Shown here: positions 43,829 to 55,700 of the stretch, piece by piece
Numbering within the stretch: the stretch's first letter is position 1
Layout of the letters: every line of letters begins with the position of its first letter
Origin: Membranipora membranacea
Lineage: Eukaryota; Bryozoa; Gymnolaemata; Cheilostomatida; Membraniporidae
Length of the DNA stretch: 64,000 bases
Reading direction: 5' to 3'
Assembly (NCBI GenBank): GCA_914767715.1
Contig: OU612067.1
Span: 2,108,001 to 2,172,000, forward strand
Made by a program: the position numbers and the translations under genes
The notes under the pieces: model-generated
The model's input: the letters and a program-made list of their open reading frames with translations, nothing else
Told to the model about the DNA's origin: nothing
Database searches by the model: none

Positions 43829-45396
43829 ACAACTCTTGCAGAATATTTCTGCATTGTTAACTCCGACCACCAGCGCGGATCAACAAACTTACACCCACAT
43901 GAAATTTTTGGGGATGCCATCGTAGAGCCGGTAGCGGAATGCTGTTATGTTGCTGTTTACTAATCTGTATTGTGGTGTTTTGGGCCTGTTTGGCAATTTG
44001 TGGATAATAGATAGATGATTGTAATGTCACATGCAAAACCCCAATTTTCATGTCAATGGCCAAGTTACAAAATATAACCAGTCACTGCTAGTTAAACTTG
44101 GAAATATTTTTTTACAGATTTACCGCAAACAAACATTACTTAAGTTTATGTTAAGGCAACCAATCAAACTACAGTTTGGAAGCAAATGGCGTTGGGTAAA
44201 AATATAACAACATTACAAAATAATGATGTTGCAGATTATTTTGCAGACAATTTTGACAGTTTGGTCAAATTTAAACATTGCAACAGTCAGCTATAAACGG
44301 TGGCCTCAGGCCTGGTGTTTACTCGCTGAGAGATAAAAACAATACAAGAATCGTAATATCACAGATTAAGGATATCTGCTTGTTTGTTTCGAAATCTGTT
44401 GCAACAGAAAAGTAACTGACCCAAAATTCACTGGTCTTTTTAATAAAAATAACAAATAATCAAGCCAGCTTTCTGACTATGGATGTTGATTTAGAGGGAG
44501 GGTTGTGGGGTCCTACTCAACAATCTACACAGCTCTGAATCTAATGCTGAATTACAGATCAGATGGTTTACCGGGAGTTGGGTTGAGGCTGAGGGATTAT
44601 TTGTCTAGGATTGTAGTTTTTTTCTAGGTAAACCATAACGCCTTTGTCCATGTCCGCCAACAACAAGCGTTGAACTTTTCATTATTCAAATTAAAGACAC
44701 AAACTCCCTCATTTCCTATATTGAGGAAATATTAAACTACTAGAATGTCAGGATTATAATATTTGACACATAAAGCCTGGTAGTTAGAGGATAGTGTATA
44801 GAGGATTACAGTATTTAGTGTGGTGTAGAAAACTAAGACCACACCTAGGATTGACACGAAGATCTTATACTAGGATCTTAAAACTAGTGCCATCGTCTGG
44901 CAAAGAACATAATAAGCGTCTACAGCAATCAACTTTATCCTTATTGAGCCTCTTTATTTTATATCTCGTATTTGTCATGGTCTGCTGTATGAACTGATAA
45001 TTCTCATTCCTCCACTCACAAAGAGCTATTACAAGCTATGTGATATAATATAATAATATAAGCTTATTAAAATTTATAAATAAATCTATGTGTAAAATTA
45101 CCGTTGGTTATTGCCAAATATAAGTTTTATAATCTATGTGTTATTATAATTAGGCAAACTAATCTCACGAGCTGGGAAAGGTTTTATTCTTGTAGGTAAG
45201 ATGGAAAATTGTCATAATCCTTCGCCCTGCTTGCTAGATGTGAATTCTGAGCAACTTGTGACATCAGCATATTTTGTCACAATGAGTTGTAGACTTGACA
45301 ATTTGTAGGGGCACATGATCCTCATCTAGCGTTAGGAGCTGCTCTCATTTTGTTTTCTTTCTGTCCTGTTTTGTTTTCAGGGAGTTTGACACCCTA

Positions 45397-46040
45397 GTGC
45401 AGGGTAATGTACCATGGTTTCCCAGCTTGAACCAGATTCTTCCAGTTGTTCATCCTGTTGGAGCAATGCTTCACACTATGATTCAAAGTGTCTTTGTATC
45501 TCTTCTTTTGTCGACCTGTGGAGAGTATACCAGTGTGAAGCGCAGGGTACATTATTTACATGGGGAGGCAGTTATTAGACATGCTCTGACCACCGAAGTC
45601 CCTCCTTATTGGTGGCTGGTAGTCTTGGCCTGCTGAAACACGCAGTTAGTAGTTTCTTGATCTTGCCACTTGACACCCAATATTCGCCTGACACTGAGGT
45701 CATGAAACTTCTCCAGTACTTTCACATGGTGACTGTAGGTCACCAATGCCTCAGAGCCATATAAAAGTGTAGGGGTTTTGATCGCCGTGAAGACTTTCAA
45801 TTTTGTTTGTCAGTAGATATCTTTACTTCTGATAAACACACCTGTAGTTTTCTGATTGCTGTAGCCTGGTTTGTAAGAGAAATCTCTGCATCTCACACCA
45901 GCCTTGGCTGATAGACTGCTCTGAAGGAAGTGGAATCCACATTTTCTAGTTGGCCATCTCCTGTGATTATTATATCAGCCTGTTCTTGGTAGATGGCATG
46001 AGGTTATGTTTGATACTCTCAGCCGTAAAGACACACAACT
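45397..46040 (-). mobile_element. LINE fragment, C-terminal end of reverse transcriptase ORF
   Basis: On the minus strand the frames read ADIIITGDGQLENVDS, then KVFTAIKTPTLLYGSEALV, VLEKFHDLSVRRILGVKWQD and RRYKDTLNHSVKHC. These match the thumb and C-terminal tail of RTE/CR1-like retrotransposons (PTLLYGxE, RxILGIKWQD, RYKDTLK). Stops and frame changes break it into at least three pieces. The reverse transcriptase core is absent. It is from a different lineage than the fragment at 15490-16243. Confidence 0.85.
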
Positions 46041-46155
46041 ATTCTCTGACAGCTGTATCAGTGTAATATTATTTTTATTTTTACTCTCACTTCATCAACA
46101 TCATCTTCTAGTCTCCGCGCTTACTTTTTTGTGATAGCACAACTCCATGATTATA

Positions 46156-46234
46156 CTAGTCAAGGGGCCGTTGCCTGCGTTTGGGATTTTGTGGCGCCCA
46201 CAAAATCCCAAACGCAGCCAACGGCCCCTTGACT
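46156..46234. mobile_element. 79-base hairpin insertion with 9-base TSD
   Basis: Two arms of 37 bases (AGTCAAGGGGCCGTTG... and its complement) differ at one position and are joined by a 3-base CGC loop. The 9-base ATGATTATA flanks the structure exactly on both sides (46147-46155 and 46235-46243). The GC-rich arms stand out from the AT-rich host DNA. The duplication shows insertion rather than local inverted duplication. No known superfamily is assigned. Confidence 0.88.
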
Positions 46235-46243
46235 ATGATTATA

Positions 46244-49200
46244 CATATATGGTTCAATAGATCAGGGAGTTCATAATATGTATGGTTTAATGATAATATT
46301 GAGCTACCAATATTATGTTAGATAGGCCTTACACCAGAGAATAAGTTACAATATTGTGCCAGCTTTGTGGTAATGATCATTTTAACAACCGAACCTACAA
46401 TCAGTTCATTTACAAATATTATTGATTTGAAAAGTGGATATTGGTGATGGAGGGACTGATATGTTGCTGTGTTTTGTCTGGCTGTTTTTCCATCAAACTC
46501 TAAGTTACATCTGTCATAGACTGAGATACATACACTAAAGGTGTTTTGTGGACTGTGGTATAGACTTAGTTACACTGCAGGACGTCAATTCCACTCTCGG
46601 GTCAATTATATAAGGAAGCTGAGCAAAGCTCAGATTTTAAAGGTTATTGGCATTACGGTAGCTACCATCGCTGACTTCCCCTGAGAAAACTACTCGTTCT
46701 AAGAGTCGGAGCAGCGTGGACGGAAAAAATGCTAATCAATAACTGAGAGTTGTTATAGTTATGAGGAGATTGATATTTCCTCTGTAGGAGTAGTTGACCA
46801 GATGAACAGTGACCACACATGACATTCTAAGCGGGGACGACCATGACCTCACTGCGGGTTACTCATAGTATCCCTATCTCTCTCACACACCCAGCGCTGA
46901 TCTGTTGTGTGTGTATGTGAATACTGTCAGCTTTGTCTCCTAAACAGTTATAAAGTAGAAGATTTAAGGTGACATCATCATTACAATAATTATACCATAA
47001 ATTTAATTATAATGATATAATACTAATTATTAATTATAAGATATTTATTAATCAAAGTACATTTACCTCATTCTCAGGAAGAGAATATTTTGTACTTTAT
47101 TCTTAGGGTTTTTATTTGTTTCATCTCTGTCAGTGGATGGAGAGAATAGTTTTAAATAAGGAATCTATCTGTAACATTAGGATAGACATATATATTTCAA
47201 CCTCTTATAAACATTATCATGTTTTATGTCTTCAGAAAAAGAGATGGCTATTATAAAAATACAAACTCATTATGTTCGCTAGCCTCTAGCTGTGATGCTG
47301 GTTTACTCTCTGGCTGTATCACTGCTATAGTCTTTGACTGTAGCGCTACTTGCTGACTGTACACCACTGCGGTGCACTTTTTATTCCCACAATTAACTCA
47401 GATCGAGAATTTCCTTAATCTGATCACATAGCATTCCAAAGATAACTTTTTTTATAAATTCTAATATACCGAAACCACAGAAAGAAAAATCAGACAATAC
47501 CATCGCCAGAGAATCGTGACATGCATGTGGAGGGAGGGCGGTTAATACAGCTTAGAGATCTGTTCTTATCATTTATTCGTTCTAAAAGAATTACCTCATC
47601 AGCTGTCAGATGATACAGGAAGGAATTAGTGTAATTATGACAAGTGCTGCACAGTGTCTGATGATGACAAATTAATGTGTTGTACAGAGATAATTAATGC
47701 GTTTGATCATAGTTTGTACAGAGATAATGAGTTGCGTTAGATGATAGTTTTGTACTGGGTTTTCTCATAGAATCCACAGGTTTGTCTCAGAGCTTCCCCA
47801 CATATCTGATATCAGAGCACAGTTACATATAAGATATATGCTGACTAAGCACCCGCTGACAAAGCAGCTGACTGAACATTGCTGAGGAGCACATGCTCAT
47901 CATCACATAAATAACAACAACTCTCTGCTCTGGACCTCTGGTTGGCTCTATTCTTTTTGAAAGAGGAACATGAAATCCCAAGAAAACCTGAGGTCAGATT
48001 ATTATTTATTGGTGTTCTTTCAAACTATAACTGGTAGGTCTTTCAGATCAGAGTTTACAAGCAAAATAAACATTGACCCAGCTTATGACCTTGAGATGCG
48101 GCAAACGAACTCTTGGGAGAGGGAGTTCGTTGGTGTGGCCATGAGTAGTTTTAATAGTGTTATTTTAAAAATATAGGCGCTTTATTCTCCTTGTAAATTT
48201 CAGCTTAGACAATCAAAAACTGAACCCCATCTCTTAGATTTACCAATTTATCAATATTGTTCTAGAATGTCCTAAAGAAATTAATTGGTTGTATTTTCTA
48301 TAGATCATCAGAATTAATCATCATGACGCAACGTTCTGATCAATGAATTAGTTTGTATCGATGTCATGTATCATGTGGCTTTGCCCTTACATGTATATGT
48401 ATGTAAATCTAATTTCACTAAAAACTTGCGGTCTAGAGAAATGACTATAATTAAACTGAACCATTAATTATGTACTGGATGAGTAATATCATCACGTCTT
48501 AACAAAAAATTACACAACGTAAATCTTTGGAACTACAGAAGTAAATATTCTCACTGCCAGTAATAACAGACCATACTATTAGCACATTACAGAATGTTCA
48601 TGTATGTATTAGTACAAATAACCAAACCGATTCCATCCCTCATTTCTCTAATTATTCTTCAGCCTACAAAATAGAATAACCAGATTGCATTGTATGGATT
48701 TTGTCAAGTTTGGAGTAATAGCAAAAGTGGTACAATGCCTGAACCTAATAATTCGATTTGATATCAGTGTGATGGTATGTAATTTCCAGGGTATATGAAC
48801 CACAGTACAACATTCTTGACGGTTGTTGAATATTATCAAAATACAGGAAACAAAATAAAACACAGAGATCTGAGTTACAAGTTGCCACACAGTCAATTAC
48901 TCGGTGAGTCATATAAACATATATTGTGTATATGCGAATGATAGGTGATATACCATTACCATGACAATGGCACTGATAAGGTCAGAGTACAATGAATTCA
49001 TAGATTCTCAAATTTGTGTATTATAGACCCATTATAGATAACTATTTTCACTTTAACTATAACTTTTCAGTTTATCACTTTATATATCAAATTTCAGAAC
49101 AGCTAGAAACATTCTAACTAAGAGTGGACCTAGTGCTAGCTCCAATATACCAGTGAGTGAGAGCTGTAGTTGTTTCTATTTCCCTATTCCAGTAGGCAAA

Positions 49201-50488
49201 CACAAAGTTGCTGCAGTAATAACTTCAAAATATTGGGAGTTGTCTAAACACAGAATAAGAAAAGACAATCACCAGCCTAAGCTTTGTCTGGCGAATAAGG
49301 CGGCAGCAGGGAGGATGGGTCCCACCCTCCCTGGCGGCAGGGACTCATGATACCGCTAGCGAGATGTTCAAATTTGCGGTATGGATTTGAGTTTGCGCAC
49401 AGAAAAGCTCCTTTTTTTCATTGTTATCAGAGAGGAATTTCAGATTCAGATAGTCAGTTTCACAACAAACCCGTTAGATTTGATTAAAGTTATGACAGCA
49501 TTGAACCGACCAAACCATTATTAGCCGCCACACCAGAATTGTCCATTTATTTCCTAACATAACAAGGTTTCTTTCATTTTAAACATTGTAAATACAAGAA
49601 TTACCAAAAAGAGACTCGAAACTTTTCAAAATTTGAAGCAAGGCCGAGAAGGGCTCCTTGATTTTAACATGCTTCTTCTTCATATCAACTGTATATTTCA
49701 CATAAGATCCTTTCAAGTCTGGTCACATGTGCTCTTATTTATTCTAATTCATCATGATTGGCCAGTAGAAATAGAAGAATAGAAAAATGCTAGACAAATG
49801 TGCCTGGGCAGACGCAAAGAAGGAATGTTTCAAGTTGATCCATTTCAGGTAAGATAACTCTTTTTTATATTTCCTGGAGTCTGAGTCTACTGCATCCTCA
49901 TTGGTTAATTGCGACAGGAAGTTTTGGAAGTCTGGCGGGAAAGCAATAAATGAAGAAACGGGGAGCATGAAAATGAGAATTTTGGTCGGTCAAAGACCTG
50001 TTGGTCCCTTTGTTTCTATTTTATGCCTAGATGATGGTCATGAAGGGAAATCTTGAACAAGAAATAAAGAAGACCAGTAAATTATGGTAGCTAAATGTAG
50101 GCCTACTTACTCCGAATACTAATAGACTACCTACTTACTTGCATGTTACAGTACTCAGTACTGACTGGGAGTCACACTCTCACGTCACTATGATGAGACA
50201 TGACTACTACCAATGAACTAGTTCATTGCTACTACTACGACATGTACTTACTTACTACTGTCATGTTATCTAGGAGTCTACTGCTACTAGTGTTATACTA
50301 ATAATACCTTACCATTACCAATGACTACTCTAGTCAAGTCTTGCAAGTTTACTAGTTGGGCCAACTCCTGTAAGTTGGTGCTTGGTTGTTCTAAATTGCT
50401 ATTGTAATTGTTGGTAGTTTTACAATAGCAGTTTATATGTTAATTCTCCTTGGTTCATTCACTTATTTTTTTTAAACAATTAGTTAGC
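46244..50488. other. Large gene-poor interval, middle part
   Basis: No gene or transposon could be supported. Open frames at 47970-48176 (plus) and 49153-49350 (plus) lack splice context and recognised motifs. A short palindromic AGGGAGGATGGGTCCCACCC stretch lies near 49310-49335. Confidence 0.4.
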
Positions 50489-50730
50489 CTGGGGGTCTTT
50501 CAATAGAAAGAGCGATGCTTGACTGACCCTAAAGCAAGTTATCACTATCACATCGCTCAGAATTATCACTCACTTGGTCTTTCAATTAGACAAAATCGCT
50601 CACTCAGAATGTATATAGTTCCATCATTGAGTGAGCGATCTGAAAGCGAGAGCCCTAGTAGGTCTCGCTCACTAACTGAGTGAGCAATCAGATTGCGATG
50701 TTGGCTGTTTCTAATTGAAGGACCCCCCAG
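50489..50730. mobile_element. MITE with CTGGGGG terminal inverted repeats
   Basis: The left end CTGGGGGTCTTTCAATAGAA is mirrored by the right end, whose complement reads CTGGGGGGTCCTTCAATTAG. The inside carries further inverted copies of a GAGTGAGCGAT unit and an internal GGTCTTTCAATTAGA. No coding capacity and no clear target duplication were seen. Confidence 0.72.
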
Positions 50731-52756
50731 TCTCCTCATCAATAGCACAGGTCCACACAATGAACAACTGGTCACACTCTCAGTGTCTTCAAATGTCATA
50801 TTTGTTGTCAACAGCTGCTAGTCCTGATTCCAATGTTTGGATAGGACATGTCCAACCGAAGATTTTCAAGATCAAAGAGATGTGATGTCACTGTCTAGCG
50901 TTTCTAGAACAATGGTGCTCACTTAGAAACTAAGAGATAGCAAATACGTATAACTCTTTGTAAAGTCTGGGCTCTGGGATATCTGGTCGAGAGATATGAA
51001 GCAACCGGCCTATCTAGCATTACATTCACTAGCAAGCAAAGTTATGGAACATAAAGTCTCCTGCCCACCACACTGGTTTCTTTTGTTCATCACAATATTT
51101 TATGCTGTTCTGAATAGACACGTGTGGCAGGTGCTGTATGGATCATGTCTTACAGCACTCGAGGCCTATAACGCATTGTTGTTTGTGCTGTATGGGCCGC
51201 ATGTGTGCTGTAAGATATGTTCAATATAGAACCTGCCACACACCTCACAACACCTGAGTGTTGGATTGGACTAAGTACCTAAAATATGTTTTACCACGCA
51301 ACATAGGCTGCACCATAGATAACTCTATGGGCTGCACCAACAAACCCTCTTCTATGATCTTTGCCTAAAACTGGCTACTGCCCATACAGATCTGGATATT
51401 TTCTGTAATGTTGTTGAGGGTTAGTCAAGATGATGAAGATGCATCAAAATCTCATGGTCTCTGGAGCCCGAAGAAGTTGGAACAGCAGTTCCCCGAGTAA
51501 TTTGTTGGAGCGTCCTTGGTGTTCATAAATACCTCATGCCATAAATTTAGGCAAATCCGGCATACAATCGGAGATTGCGGGCCTGATTCCCAGACACCAA
51601 GAGATTTACATGTATCATCCCATAATGAATTGCCTTCAAACAAAAAGACTAGGGGCATAGAAAAATCTTGCCAGAGGTCAAGACTAATGCTGAGAACAAC
51701 ATATTCCTCAGCAGCCAACACGGAGTCAGAATCAACCATCGGTGTGAGCACCAACTAATAGTTCTCGTCACTGGACAAGAGTGGGGAAATTAGGTCCGTG
51801 TTTTAATTTCTCCGGGGCGTTCAACGACTGAGAAATGCAAGAATTGGCAGGAGAATCCCAAGTAAATTTTGTTGAAGTTGATGGGAGTAATCTTGAATAG
51901 CAAGAAATATCCTGGAGTTTTCAAGGAGTCTATAACACTGTTCCTTTTCTATATGAACAGCATGTCTGTATCACCCAATAAACCATGAACTTCTTTGCTG
52001 ATGCGCTGTTTGCGTACATCACCAAAATCAATACTAAGGCAACCACAAATGTCTTAGGGGCTTGATGGAAGTAGGCTCTGATACCTGACATTCTAACAGA
52101 AGCAGAAGCAAGATACAGTCACCACACTAAATGGTTCAGTAATACCTGGAGCCCAACTGTTGGATATAAAGGATTTTCTCTTAACCCTAAAATCATGTGC
52201 AACAAATGGCCTATCAAGGCAAAGGTAGAAGAGGGTGTCTTTGTGCAAGCTGTGGCTATCGTGTGTACTTTTAGACCCCAGCAACCTCTCCTAACTCTTG
52301 TTTATGTTTGGAGGACTGAGGGAGATCTCAGATGAGGATGTTCATTATACCTCCTACATCTTGTGGATTATCCTAAAACAATCTCCCCAAAAGTTGCATC
52401 GGTATAAATCTGAAGAAGTGTGTGTCAGGTAGGCCTCTTTTATGGAGATCGCATCTACCAAGTTGAGTTGATACGACCAACGATGTGTACTAAGATGTGT
52501 TTTAGGTTCTCAATGCTGAGCACCTCTCAATACAAACAACAGGGTTTGTGCTTACACGTGTCAGATCTGTGACACAAACAAGACTGTAGCAATAAACTGT
52601 GAAGCTTAAATATCCACAATAATGCAGTGTTGAATCAGGGTCACTTGCGGTTACGCATATCAACAGCTGTGATTGTGATACAGTAGTCATGTTATATACT
52701 GCCACAATCATCACCAGTGGTACGGTATTTGAGGTTTTGGTTTGTTGTAGTGAGTT
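50731..52756. other. Interval upstream of HDAC8, possible degraded repeat
   Basis: From about 51430 to 52310 the minus strand has unusually open frames (for example HSLHKDTLFYLCLDRPF and YFLLFKITPINFNKIY), split by several stops and frame changes. This suggests a decayed protein-coding element, but I could not recognise it. The plus strand has an 80-codon frame across the same place, probably a shadow. Confidence 0.35.
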
Positions 52757-55700
52757 ATGAGGATGAGAAGAGTAGGATATTGTTATAGCGAGGAACTTGT
52801 AGAAGCCTGTAATGCTCTACCACGTATCAGAGGCAGGGTAAGTTATAACCCAAAGACCAATAATAAACCTCGACAGGACGCTAGATGCGTCATAAGTACT
52901 CGGCAACGAATATTGACGGAGACAAAACCTTACATCATACGCGACAAATATTTTGAAAACGATGTAGTACTAGACATAAAATAATAAAGCAATACATATC
53001 ACTTGTCACCAAATGGCATTATCTTAGCAATGATCTGCTCTCCTCTAATTTGTCTGTTGAGATCAAATGTTTTTAAAATACGTAATTATAATTGCAATGC
53101 GAAACAGAGAAACCCCCTGAGATGGAGTTGTGTAATTTGAAGTTTTATTTGCAATAAATACTAATCAAGGAAATGGTGTATGAGACTTACCTACCTGTCA
53201 CATATCGACAGCATTCTGTTGATTATCATTATTGTATCTTTACAGGCGTCCCTGTGTGCCGAACTGATACAAGGCTATGATCTACACAAACACATGAGGT
53301 AAGGTTAGTTATGTCCGTGAGGTAAGAATGAGGGGTTTCCTGATTGGTTCTTGACATCTATAGTGGTTTAATTTGTTGCTGCTGAACCGATCTGGCTTGA
53401 CCAATGACAGTACTAGTGAAGTTGAGTGGAATTAGAACTAGCCTACTAGTGGTGAAGTAGCTACTTAACACGAGTTGAGTTAATATTTTGCTGCCCTGTT
53501 CAGGTTAAGTTAATATTTACTTACCTAGTCAAGTAAGTTTATATCCAACTGTGATGACTTATGTTATAGAATACTGAGAGCGGAGGAATTGTCTATAGAA
53601 GAGCTTTCTAACTTTCACTCTAAGGATTATCTCGAAACATTCAAACAGCTTTGTGAGGAAGAGGATCCTGAGAAAATAGACTCAGATCTACTCGACGAGT
53701 ATGGACTAGGTGAGTCACTGAGACCCTCAAACCTCACTGATGAGCCTTATTTGTCTTTATCACCCTGACAGGCTTTTAACCAAAGACCCACTAGAGAATC
53801 GTCCCCATCCTTCACTCAGTCTATATGTCTAGAGGGTAAGCCAGGGGAGTGATGGAGTTACATATAATATCAATGTTTAAAAACCAAGTATAACGTTAAA
53901 CCATGCCTCCAGAGGTTATTATAACTTGAGGAAGCCGCATATTTGTCCAAGTTAATTGATAAGATATTTATCGTTGTCAGGTTACGACTGCCCTGTGGAG
54001 GAAGGATTGTTTGAGAAGTGTTCACTTATAGCTGGAGCTAGTGTTAAAGCTGCCAAGTCTCTTGTTAATGGAGATACTGATGTGGCTATTAACTGGTGCG
54101 GAGGCTGGCATCATGCCAAGAGGTTAGTCCACAACATCAGAGTACAGGTTACTAGTGAGGGCAGCTCATTGCTCATGGCTGTCGCTCTCACATTATAGAA
54201 ATTAGTTACGTGGGAGGATAACTCTGAACTGCCTATCCATCATCGTGCTTAGATCAGGACATTTTGGTTACATCAGGCAGTGAGTTTGGGACTTCCTTGG
54301 TGAAGTTTGATCAAATTTTCCTGCATTAATGTTTAACCAACAATCAGTTATGCTACCACTGATAATAAATACCCTTGTATCTTCACCTATCTCTGCTCTG
54401 TCCTGTACGGGTAGCCAGTGGCTGCCAGAGGACTAGCTCTATCAAACTTCTCCATCTAATCCTGTCATGAGCATCCTCTTCACCAAGGGAACAGGATTGG
54501 AGATCCTCCCTGATTGTGTCCTTCTATCTATGCTTTGGACGTCCCCGATTTCTTCTTCCTTGGACTCTCATCTCATGTATGTAGGAGGTTGTTGTTTGTT
54601 ACAGGTTTGAGGCTGCCGGGTTCTGTTATATTAATGATATAGTATTAGCAGCTCAGATACTTCAGGATAAATATGAGAGAGTATTATATATAGATGTGGA
54701 CTTACACCACGGAGACGGTAAGTTATCATTATATATACCATCTTATGAGAATATAGTAGGAAATACAGATGAGCTGTTATAAAACAGGTTTTACCAGTCA
54801 CACGATTATTGGTAGTCGATTTCATGCGGACTAAAGCTTTCCAATGGCTTCAACAATATCTAAATTGGTCAACATTGGCATCATTACCTAAATGATAATT
54901 GCAAATCTTTGGAAGTAAGTTACCGATGTGGCCCATTATCATATACATCAAGGAGAGGTATACACCCGAGGGTGCTGGGGGCCGGATTAATCAACCTTGA
55001 ACGCTCCCCCAGTGGGACTCAAACCCACTGCAGCACTAATCGCCTGTCAGTGAGTAGCAAGCGCGCTAACCGATTGCGCCATCACACCATCACTAATAAA
55101 GAATGGGTCAATGGCGCTATTCACTACTCGGAGTTGTGTTTGGCCATCTCACATCACATTCCAATCTACCATTGCCACCCTATGAAACACAGCGCATGTG
55201 TTAGGGTTATTGGCCTTACATGACCCATTGCTGGGACCAATTGTAGTGGGTTTTAGTTGTTCTTCCATGAGTCAGTCAGTACGCGAGTCCTTTGTTTTGC
55301 TCCTCAAAAACAGATATTTTCTTATTGACCGAGTGAAATTTTTCTTCTCATCTGTTCAAGAGCTGGATATTTCCCTTATATTTATACAGGAGTGGAGGAG
55401 GCATTTTATACCACAAGCAGAGTCTTTACTTTATCCTTACATAAATACTCACCTGGTTTTTATCCTGGTAAGTTTATCATATTAACTCACAATGATCTCA
55501 TAATCATAAAACTGACTTGGTAAACACGAGACCAATAAGGATTAGCGCTGAATTGATTGTCTGTGTAATTATAAGGTGAGCGCGACTCCATGCCGTTACC
55601 ATACACAGTCACTGTTCACAGTTACTGCACACAGTATTGTATGTTTTGTATAATATTAATATATAATATTATATTGTATGTTATTTATTAGTATTGTATG

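Larger units (their letters stand above)
37353..45394. other. Large gene-poor interval, first part
   Basis: Apart from short unsupported frames (for example 39847-40125 plus and 43049-43255 plus) no gene is recognisable. It holds CA-rich degenerate repeats at about 38385-38475, a C-rich 17-base tandem repeat at 41444-41526 and a perfect palindrome at 43797-43828. Its position upstream of NUAK would suit distal regulatory sequence, but nothing in the sequence proves that. Confidence 0.4.

Noticed and set aside
51452-51758. Overlapping 100-codon (minus) and 80-codon (plus) frames
   Set aside because: Neither shows a recognised motif or splice context, and neighbouring frames are broken; treated as possible decayed element only.
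54990-55090. Functional tRNA gene on the minus strand
   Set aside because: The acceptor stem does not match and a repeat body follows; better read as a SINE.
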